Source: Devosia sp. SL43 | Lineage (GTDB): Bacteria > Pseudomonadota > Alphaproteobacteria > Rhizobiales > Devosiaceae | Length of the DNA stretch: 64,000 bases | NCBI RefSeq assembly: GCF_021729885.1 | Contig: NZ_CP063401.1 | Location: 186,001 to 250,000, forward strand | Direction of reading: 5' to 3' | Part shown: piece after piece, positions 57,742-64,000 of the stretch | Layout: every line of letters starts with the position of its first letter | Numbering within the stretch: the stretch's first letter is position 1 | The notes under the pieces: model-generated | The model's database searches: none | Seen by the model: the letters and a program-made list of their open reading frames with translations, nothing else | Told to the model about the DNA's origin: nothing | Made by a program: the position numbers and the translations under genes

Positions 57742-58827
57742 ATGGGCTCGCTCGCCAATATGGGCCAGCGAGTGAAGGCCCGACGTTTGACCCGATTTTT
57801 CGACCGATTGCTATCGATGGCCGCGGGCATTGCCTGCGCGCTTTGCCTTGCATTGCCCGCCCAGTCGCAAGCACCGACCACGACGCTCGAAACCGTGCGC
57901 GAGCGCGGGTTCCTCATCTGCGGCGCCACCAACCCGCTGCCCGGATTCTCTCAGCAGGATGCCGAAGGGCGCTGGTCCGGTTTCGATGTCGATCTCTGCC
58001 GCGCCATCGCCGCATCGATATTCGGCGACCCCAACAAGATCGAATTCCGTGCCCTGCGTGGCGAGACCCGCTTTGCGCCGTTGCAGACCGATACTGTCGA
58101 CGTGCTCACACGCAACGGCCCATGGACCGAGCGCCGCGATACCCTCTATGGCGCCAGTTATGTGGGCACGGCCTTTTTTGACGGCCAGGCCTTCCTCGTT
58201 CCGCAGTCGATGGGCGTCGTTTCGGCCTACGAACTCGACAATGTCAGCGTCTGCATCATCGATGGCGGCGAAGAGCTCGAACGCATGCAGGAATTCTTCT
58301 TCGCCAACCAGGCGATCTACACCGAAGTCCCATATGAAGATGTCGCCGATCTCGCCGTGGCCTATCAGGCTGGCCTTTGTGAGGCTGTCTCCGCTTCCGG
58401 CCGCCAGCTTCAGGCCATCCGCCGGGCGCTGCCCGACCCAAACGCACACCGCATCCTGCCCGAGCGCATTTCCAAGGAATTGCTCGGCCCGGTCGTGCGC
58501 CAGGGCGATCAGCAGTGGTTCGACATCGTTCGTTGGACGCTGTACGCGCTGATCAACGCGGAAGAGGTGGGTATTACCGCGCTCAACACCCAGTCACTTG
58601 TTGCCGCGCGAACCCCTGCCATCCGGCGCATTCTTGGCGTGGAAGGTGACTTTGGCACACCACTTGGCCTCACACCCACCTTCATGGCCGATGCCATCAG
58701 GGCCGTTGGCAACTATGCCGAACTCTATGACCGCCATTTCGGCCCGCAGACCGGCGCAGCCCTGTTGCGCGGACAGAACGCTCTCTGGACCAATGGCGGA
58801 CTGCTCTATGCGCCACCTGTCCGCTAG
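57742..58827 (+). CDS. Second, divergent AapJ-like amino acid binding protein
   Basis: A 361-residue SBP family 3 protein related to AapJ over its length: it shares FLICGATNPLPGFSQQD, WSGFDVDLCRAIAASIFGD and the ending LWTNGGLLYAPPVR, but differs in the ligand pocket region (for example ESGTTTELN of AapJ is IIDGGEELERMQ). The N-terminus has a basic lead then a hydrophobic segment ending LPAQSQA, compatible with a signal peptide; the exact start is uncertain because no clear ribosome site precedes ATG 57742. It is likely a duplicated binding protein with altered specificity that uses the AapQMP channel, or an orphan. Confidence 0.85.
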   Translation: MGSLANMGQRVKARRLTRFFDRLLSMAAGIACALCLALPAQSQAPTTTLETVRERGFLICGATNPLPGFSQQDAEGRWSGFDVDLCRAIAASIFGDPNKIEFRALRGETRFAPLQTDTVDVLTRNGPWTERRDTLYGASYVGTAFFDGQAFLVPQSMGVVSAYELDNVSVCIIDGGEELERMQEFFFANQAIYTEVPYEDVADLAVAYQAGLCEAVSASGRQLQAIRRALPDPNAHRILPERISKELLGPVVRQGDQQWFDIVRWTLYALINAEEVGITALNTQSLVAARTPAIRRILGVEGDFGTPLGLTPTFMADAIRAVGNYAELYDRHFGPQTGAALLRGQNALWTNGGLLYAPPVR

Positions 58828-58841
58828 CGGCCGGAAAGGCC

Positions 58842-60293
58842 TCAGAGCACCGGGGATAGCAGTCGCGCGGCCTGGGTCAGGAAGCGCATCGGCAATGAGC
58901 GGGATTTCACTTCGTCCAGAACTACTTCGCGGCAGCTCTTGAAGTCCTCCACCAGCATGGCCTCAACATTTTCGATAGTCAGCCTGTCGGTGAACCACAG
59001 CGTGATCTCGAAATTGATCGCAAATGACCGGTTGTCGAAGTTGACGCTGCCAACGGTCGCGATCTGGTCGTCCATCAGCACGACTTTCTGGTGCAGGAAG
59101 CCATCGGTGTACCGGTAGATCGCCACCCCATGCTCGATCATGGCGTCCGAATGGGCGATGCTCGCCAGCCACACCGTTTTGTGGTCCGGCTCGTTGGGCA
59201 GCATGACGCGTACATCAACGCCGCGCAGCTTGGCCGCATAGAGCGCCGTCCGGATATCGGTATCCGGCACAAAATAGGGGCTGACGATCCACAGCCGCTC
59301 CCGCGCGCGTCCGATGATATCGGTGAACGCGATCGCGCATTCCTCCAGTTTGTCGGCCGGGCCGCTGCCCATCACCAGCACCGATTGATCGCCCGGCGTG
59401 GCCACGGTCTCCGGCGGGGTTGCGGGCAGGGTCTCGCCCGTCGCCCATTCCCAATCTTCGCGGAAGAGCAGGGCGCAACCCAGAGCCGCCGGTCCGTCGA
59501 CATGCACATGCGTATCGCGCCAGCGCCCGAATTTGGGGTCCTCGCCGAGATACTCAACGCCCACATTGTGCCCGCCGACCCAGGCCTCCTTGCCATCCAC
59601 CACCACGATCTTGCGATGGTTGCGATAGTTGATGCGGGTCGGTCCATAGAACCGCAGGAACTTGTGGCGCTGGTTGAAGCCCGCGACCTTGATCCCGGCC
59701 TCGCGCAATTCGCGGCGATAGCGCTTGGGCATGCCCGTGCTGCCGACATCGTCATAGAGCAGATAGACCTTCACGCCAGCCTTGGCCCGCGCGATCAGCC
59801 GCTCGGCCAGTTCCTGGCCCAGCCGGTCGTCCCGCACGATGTAGAACTGCACCAGCAGGTAGTCCTGCGCCCGGTCGATACCGGCAAAGATCGAGTCGAA
59901 CGTCGCCTTGCCATCGACCAGCAGGTCCACATTATTGCCGTTGAGAAACGGCACTTCGGATACCTTCACCTGCACCGGCCATTTGTGGCTGGTCTCCCGG
60001 TCGATCAGCGCCAGGTCCTTGGCGCGCAAGGGACGGGCCGCGCGGCCGTTGCGGATGCGGTCGGTGGCATAGTCGTCGAACGCCTTCCAGCCGAAAATCA
60101 GGTAGAGAAACGCCGTGGGGAAGGGCAGCAGCGCCAGCGCCAGTATCCAGGCGATGGACCCCTGCGATGTACGCGAATTCATGATTTCGCGCACCGCACA
60201 CACAAAGGCCAGCACGTAGATTGCGCCCATGATGGCGGCCACCACATGCAACTCGGCCAGCAGCGTTCCCAGAAAATACTCGATACCGATCAA
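58842..60293 (-). CDS. cls: Cardiolipin synthase (phospholipase D family)
   Basis: A 483-residue membrane enzyme condensing phosphatidylglycerol to cardiolipin. Two N-terminal helices (about 10-60) precede two HKD motifs: NHRKIVVVDGKEAWVGGHN (near 225) and HQKVVLMDDQIATVGSVNFDNRS (near 400). Length and layout match ClsA-type enzymes. The TTG start at 60293 is required to keep the first membrane helix. It converges on the second binding-protein gene with a 14-base gap. Confidence 0.92.
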   Translation of the reverse strand: MIGIEYFLGTLLAELHVVAAIMGAIYVLAFVCAVREIMNSRTSQGSIAWILALALLPFPTAFLYLIFGWKAFDDYATDRIRNGRAARPLRAKDLALIDRETSHKWPVQVKVSEVPFLNGNNVDLLVDGKATFDSIFAGIDRAQDYLLVQFYIVRDDRLGQELAERLIARAKAGVKVYLLYDDVGSTGMPKRYRRELREAGIKVAGFNQRHKFLRFYGPTRINYRNHRKIVVVDGKEAWVGGHNVGVEYLGEDPKFGRWRDTHVHVDGPAALGCALLFREDWEWATGETLPATPPETVATPGDQSVLVMGSGPADKLEECAIAFTDIIGRARERLWIVSPYFVPDTDIRTALYAAKLRGVDVRVMLPNEPDHKTVWLASIAHSDAMIEHGVAIYRYTDGFLHQKVVLMDDQIATVGSVNFDNRSFAINFEITLWFTDRLTIENVEAMLVEDFKSCREVVLDEVKSRSLPMRFLTQAARLLSPVL

Positions 60294-60532
60294 AGCGCCC
60301 GCCTGGAGTCGTAGGCACTCACTCTATCAGCCTGCCCGGGTTGGACAATGCTGCGGTTGACAAAGGCCGATCGCGGCGTAGTCTTTGTGTCGGCTCGTGC
60401 AGCCAGCCGCTCGCACCCCCTTTGGGATTGGTGAATGCACGACTATCCTGCTGGTTTGACCCCGATCACCGGGCAAGCCGTCAGCAATGCGAGCACTGAC
60501 TACGATTTGCCCGTTTGAGAAGGATCGAACCC

Positions 60533-61234
60533 ATGCATAGTTTCATGGACTCCAAACTCATGGCCAAGCTGCTGCGGCAGGCTTTGGCCGAACGTGAGAT
60601 CGACGTCTCCCACAGTGATTGCCTTGAACTCGTGGCCCGCCAGTTCGGTGTCGCCAACTGGAACATCCTTAGTGCCCGCATCGAGGCAAGCGTTCTGGCG
60701 CTTGCTCCTATGCCCATGCCCGAAGGCTGGGTAAATGGCAGCGTCCGGTCGGACGGCTTTTTCCGCATGGGGCTCGACCCGGACCATCCGGGTTGCGCCG
60801 TGATCGAGAGTACGCCGATAGCCGACCACACGACCGAAAGCCAGTTCGGCACCATGTCGCAAAGCATCTCCGCCGAGCCCTATCGCGGGGCCAGCATCCG
60901 GGTCGCCTGCCAGCTATCCTCCGAACATCTGGATGGCGCGGGCACGATGTGGCTTCGTATCGATAGTCAGCGCGTCACTGCGCTTCGCTTCAGCAATTTG
61001 TTGGAAATGAAGGATGTCCCACTAACCGGCACGCGCGACTGGGCGGATTACACCATCACCATGGACGTCCCGGACGAGTCAGCGTCCGTCCACTATGGCT
61101 TTCTGCTCCAGGGGCGGGGGCTCCTGCGGGCGCGCAATTTCTCAGTGGAGCGGGTCGAAACCGTGGCTGCTCCGCCAGATCGCCAGGCCTACCGGCACGA
61201 AAAGCCGACCAATCTAGGCTTCTCGGCCAATTAG
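60533..61234 (+). CDS. Two-part protein: glyoxalase-like N-terminal domain plus unknown C-terminal domain
   Basis: A 233-residue cytosolic protein. Residues 5-60 (DSKLMAKLLRQALAER...SDCLELVARQFGVANWNIL) match a short helical segment often labelled glyoxalase-related or Glyoxalase_8 in Rhizobiales. The rest (about 70-220) is a beta-rich domain with AVIESTPIADHTTESQFGTM and TGTRDWADYTITMDVPDESASVHYGFLLQGRG, resembling small-molecule or jelly-roll-type sensory domains. AGAAGGA at 60518-60524 supports ATG 60533. A TTGACA at 60357 may be its -35. Function unknown; it ends at a bidirectional hairpin shared with cysK. Confidence 0.7.
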   Translation: MHSFMDSKLMAKLLRQALAEREIDVSHSDCLELVARQFGVANWNILSARIEASVLALAPMPMPEGWVNGSVRSDGFFRMGLDPDHPGCAVIESTPIADHTTESQFGTMSQSISAEPYRGASIRVACQLSSEHLDGAGTMWLRIDSQRVTALRFSNLLEMKDVPLTGTRDWADYTITMDVPDESASVHYGFLLQGRGLLRARNFSVERVETVAAPPDRQAYRHEKPTNLGFSAN

Positions 61235-61241
61235 CGATCTT

Positions 61242-61264
61242 GGAGCCGGTCTCAGACCGGCTCC
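61242..61264. terminator. Bidirectional hairpin overlapping the cysK stop
   Basis: A near-perfect 23-nt palindrome, GGAGCCGGTCT/AGACCGGCTCC, practical stem GGAGCCGGT/ACCGGCTCC with loop CTCAG. The cysK stop codon lies in the loop and 3' arm. It sits between convergent genes and could end both transcripts. Confidence 0.6.
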
Positions 61265-62301
61265 GCCTCGATCACGCTCGAAATATCGATCGGCGTCCTG
61301 CCTTCGAGCCAGTTTGGCACCGGCAGGCCCTTGCCGTGCAAAAACTCCGGATTGAAGATCTTGCTGGCATAGCGGTTGCCGTAGTCGCACAGGATCGTGA
61401 CGATGGTCTTGCCCGGTCCCATCTCCTGCGCCATGCGCACAGCACCGGCGATGTTGATGGCGCTCGATCCGCCCAGGCACAGCCCCTCATGTTCGAGCAG
61501 GTCGAAAATGTAGGGCAGGGCCTCCGCATCCGAAATCTGATACGGATTGTCGATCTTGAGCCCTTCAAGGTTCGCCGTGATGCGGCCCTGGCCGATACCC
61601 TCGGTGATCGAATTGCCCGATGATTTCAGCTCACCATTGGCGAAATAGTTGTACAGCGCCGCGCCCTCAGGGTCGGCAAGCCCGATCTTGATATCGGAAT
61701 TGCGCGACCGCAGTGCCTCGGCAACACCGGCCAGCGTGCCCCCCGAACCGACCGAGCAGATGAAGCCATCAATGCGCCCGCCAGTCTGCTGCCAGATTTC
61801 GGGGCCCGTCGTTTCGACATGAGCACGCCGGTTGGACGTGTTATCGAACTGGTTGGCCCACACTGCACCGTTGGGCAGCTCGCGGTTCAACTTCTCGGCC
61901 AGGCGGCCGGAAATCTTGATGTAATTGTTGGGATTCTTGTACGGCTTGGCCGGGACTTCGATCAGCTCGGCGCCATAGAGGCGCAGCGCGTCCTTCTTTT
62001 CCTGGCTTTGGGTCTCGGGGATCACAATCACCGATTTGAATCCCAGCGAATTGGCCACCAGCGTCAGCCCGATGCCGGTATTGCCCGCCGTGCCCTCGAC
62101 GATTGTACCGCCCGGCTTGAGCGCGCCCGACTTCACCGCATCATGGATGATGAATAGCGCTGCGCGATCCTTCACCGACTGACCGGGATTGAGAAACTCC
62201 GCCTTGCCCCAGATGTCGCATCCCGTGAGCTGGGAGACGCGGTTGAGGCGGATCAGCGGCGTATTGCCGATGGCGGAAATGAGGTCTTTATGATTGGCCA
62301 T
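61252..62301 (-). CDS. cysK: Cysteine synthase A
   Basis: A 349-residue PLP enzyme making cysteine from O-acetylserine and sulfide. The PLP lysine is in NPGQSVKDRAAL (near residue 45), the acceptor loop is EGTAGNTGIGL (near 75), the phosphate loop GSGGT (near 190), and GGSSAINIAGAV (near 280). It is slightly longer than E. coli CysK and has the SVKDR-A-A variant common in alphaproteobacterial cysteine synthases. ATG 62301 is preferred to 62376. Convergent with the preceding gene. Confidence 0.92.
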   Translation of the reverse strand: MANHKDLISAIGNTPLIRLNRVSQLTGCDIWGKAEFLNPGQSVKDRAALFIIHDAVKSGALKPGGTIVEGTAGNTGIGLTLVANSLGFKSVIVIPETQSQEKKDALRLYGAELIEVPAKPYKNPNNYIKISGRLAEKLNRELPNGAVWANQFDNTSNRRAHVETTGPEIWQQTGGRIDGFICSVGSGGTLAGVAEALRSRNSDIKIGLADPEGAALYNYFANGELKSSGNSITEGIGQGRITANLEGLKIDNPYQISDAEALPYIFDLLEHEGLCLGGSSAINIAGAVRMAQEMGPGKTIVTILCDYGNRYASKIFNPEFLHGKGLPVPNWLEGRTPIDISSVIEAEPV

Positions 62302-62487
62302 GGATCTTTGTGCGGGCTGTTGTTGCCTGATGGTAGGTGCGCACTGTGTCACCCGCAAGAGATAACCGGCTGTCACGGCAGTGCTTTTCGTTCACGCCCA
62401 CCTGGACGCAATGTGTATGCGCCCGTGTCTGTTCCGCAGAATATCATTCCCACGATCGGGCGCTCAGCTTGGCGGCACACCGCTGAA

Positions 62488-63888
62488 CTAAAGTTCCTGC
62501 GCTGCCGCCAGCGCCCGCTCGCGCGACATCTTGAGGTCGACGATTGGCCTTGGATAGGTCTTGCCCAGCACGACCCTGGCATCCGCAAGTACGTCCTTGG
62601 GCGCCATCCACGGCTGGTGGACCCACTTGTCGGGCAGGCCCGCTATCTCAGGCACCCAGCGCCTTACATAGTTGCCGCTGCCGTCAAACCGTTCGCCCTG
62701 CGTTACCGGATTGAAGATGCGGAAATACGGCGCCGCATCGAGCCCGCTCCCCGCCACCCACTGCCAACTCGCCGGATTGTTGGCGACATCGCCATCGACC
62801 AGGCAGTCCCAGAACCACTGCTCGCCCAGCCGCCAGTCGATCAGCAGGTTCTTGGCCAGCAGTGATGCGACCAGCATGCGAACCCGGTTCTGCATATAGC
62901 CGGTCTCCCAAAGCTCCCGCATCCCGGCATCGACAATGGGCAGCCCGGTCTGGCCGCGCTGCCACGCCCGCAAGTCAATGGGCGCATCCCGCCAGCTCAT
63001 CCCGCCATATTTGGGCTGCATCGGCTCCCCGCTGATATCGGCGCGATGATAGAGCTGGTGGTAGCTGAAGTCGCGCCAGGCCAGCTCCGAGAGAAACTTG
63101 TCGACCGCGGCGCGCTTGCGATGGTCGGCATGCGCGACGGCCTCTGCCGCGTGCCACACCTGCCGCGCGCTGATCTCGCCAAACCGCAGATGCGGTGACA
63201 GGCGCGACGTGGCGTCCCGATCTGGAAAGTCCCGGCCCTCCGCGTAGCCCTCCAGGCGATCCTCCAGGAAATCATCCAGCGCCTTGTGGGCTGCGCGTTC
63301 ACCAATCGACCAGTGCTGCGGCAACTTGGCAGCCCATTTCGGCGTACCATAGCCGTCGTCGATCGCACCGACCTTGAGCGCTTTGGCAGCATCAGGCCGG
63401 CGCATTGGCGTCGCGATGGGTCGCTCCCGCAAGGTCTTCCAGAACGGCGTGAACACCGAATAGGGCTTTCCCTGCTGCGTGGCGATGTCCCACGGCTCGA
63501 CCAGCAGATTGGCGCCGAACGACTCGGTCGCCACGCCGCGCTCTCGCAAGCCCGCCTTGATGGCCGTATCGACCGCACGCTCGCCGGGCGCATAGCGCCT
63601 GTTCCAGTACACCGCCTGAGCGTCGTGTTCCTTGATCACCGCAGCGATGACGTCCGAAGGATCGCCGCCACGAACGACAAGCTCGACCCCGCACGCCGCC
63701 AAATCCTTACCGAGCACCACGAGGCTTTGATGCAGCCACCAGCGTGCCGCCGCTCCGGGCGGGCGCACGCCATCGGCGGCCTCGTGAATATAGAGCGCGA
63801 CCGCCCATTCGCCGCCGCGCATGGCGGCCGACAGGGCAGGATTGTCCGATACGCGCAGGTCGTTGCGCAGCCAGGCGATGTTGGTCAT
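62488..63888 (-). CDS. phrB: Deoxyribodipyrimidine photo-lyase (class I CPD)
   Basis: A 466-residue FAD enzyme that splits UV-induced cyclobutane dimers with light. The N-terminal photolyase domain begins WLRNDLRVSDNPALSAAM (antenna-binding domain). The FAD domain has RLSPHLRFGEISARQVWHA (near 230), ELAWRDFSYHQLYH (near 275), TGLPIVDAGMRELWETGYMQNRVRMLVAS (near 325) and NNPASWQWVAGSGLDAAPYFRIFNP, with the electron-transfer Trp residues visible. GGGGGGA precedes ATG 63888. Confidence 0.93.
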   Translation of the reverse strand: MTNIAWLRNDLRVSDNPALSAAMRGGEWAVALYIHEAADGVRPPGAAARWWLHQSLVVLGKDLAACGVELVVRGGDPSDVIAAVIKEHDAQAVYWNRRYAPGERAVDTAIKAGLRERGVATESFGANLLVEPWDIATQQGKPYSVFTPFWKTLRERPIATPMRRPDAAKALKVGAIDDGYGTPKWAAKLPQHWSIGERAAHKALDDFLEDRLEGYAEGRDFPDRDATSRLSPHLRFGEISARQVWHAAEAVAHADHRKRAAVDKFLSELAWRDFSYHQLYHRADISGEPMQPKYGGMSWRDAPIDLRAWQRGQTGLPIVDAGMRELWETGYMQNRVRMLVASLLAKNLLIDWRLGEQWFWDCLVDGDVANNPASWQWVAGSGLDAAPYFRIFNPVTQGERFDGSGNYVRRWVPEIAGLPDKWVHQPWMAPKDVLADARVVLGKTYPRPIVDLKMSRERALAAAQEL

Positions 63889-63938
63889 GGTCCCCCCGTT
63901 GCTGTGCAGATACGTGCTGAAAGGGGAAAAGGTTCAGC

Positions 63939-64000
63939 CTATTCCATCACCTCGGCCAGATGCTCGAGCGCCGCGCTCCAGGCTTCCATCGAGAAGATGC
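63939..64000 (-). CDS. C-terminal end of a gene cut by the window edge (SRPBCC/AHSA1-like?)
   Basis: On the minus strand a frame enters from the right edge and ends IFSMEAWSAALEHLAEVME before TAG. The final amphipathic helix with a W-x3-L-x2-L-A pattern looks like the last helix of AHSA1/SRPBCC (START-like) proteins, but 20 residues are too few to be sure. It lies 50 bases upstream of phrB on the same strand, so it may be the first gene of that operon. Confidence 0.4.
   Translation of the reverse strand, partial: IFSMEAWSAALEHLAEVME

Overview
The window is GC-rich (mostly G/C third positions), densely coded and looks like chromosomal DNA of an alphaproteobacterium in the Hyphomicrobiales (Rhizobiales). 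A Devosia-like genome is my best guess from overall feel, not from a search. Supporting signs are a DUF2842 / heme A synthase pair next to rplM-rpsI, an AlaC-type aminotransferase ... hom-glpX-recJ series, an Aap-type general amino acid transporter divergent from a metC-like gene, an NDUFS4-like complex I subunit gene, and dispersed palindromic elements of the kind common in this order. No phage, insertion sequence, integrase or CRISPR array is visible. No gap between features exceeds 300 bases; the longest (about 200-240 bases) hold palindromic repeats, operators or no recognisable signal.

Layout. 1-1850: end of a branched-chain amino acid ABC transporter (LivH partial, LivM). 2055-3179: tRNA-Pro(GGG) and an APH-fold kinase. 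3176-11217: a compact exopolysaccharide locus (O-antigen-ligase-like protein, priming sugar transferase, glycosyltransferase and small Wza-like lipoprotein on the minus strand; divergent Wzz/Wzc-like protein and NodB-like deacetylase on the plus strand). 11260-13718: DUF2842, ctaA, rplM, rpsI. 13797-17863: SdpI-like membrane protein, VOC protein, GT1 glycosyltransferase, a 33-residue peptide gene and an AlaC-type aminotransferase. 18091-24664: solitary iron-type binding protein, DMT exporter, hom (with an unusual N-terminal extension), glpX, recJ. 24737-29003: a lipid-modification set (flavoprotein, DUF1365, cyclopropane synthase homologue, SDR). 29138-33012: a complete FecBCDE-type iron-chelate importer. 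33030-38263: methyltransferase, two tRNA-Glu, M15-like lipoprotein, glyoxalase I, double cold-shock protein, DUF192, hemolysin III, ArsR regulator, small genes, tRNA-Arg.

38313-48935 is the most distinctive region: a LacI regulator and two matching operators in front of a complete sugar ABC importer, followed by two sugar-isomerase-like TIM-barrel proteins, two Gfo/Idh/MocA dehydrogenases and a tautomerase. Its content fits uptake of a glycoside followed by oxidation and isomerisation or cleavage of the sugar, in the style of 3-keto-glycoside pathways; the substrate cannot be read from sequence.

48938-64000: TraB/GumN protein, TSUP exporter, complex I accessory subunit, tRNA-Pro(TGG), PAP2 phosphatase, metC-like gene, aapJQMP with a second divergent binding protein at its end, cardiolipin synthase, a protein with a glyoxalase-like N-terminal region, cysteine synthase, DNA photolyase, and the tail of an unfinished gene at the right edge.

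Dispersed palindromic elements (11222, 14874, 17881, 22661, 28098, 47219) fall mostly at operon ends and include two copies of the same composite element. Coordinates and starts were read by eye; domain positions are approximate and all family assignments rest on motif recognition, not on database searches.
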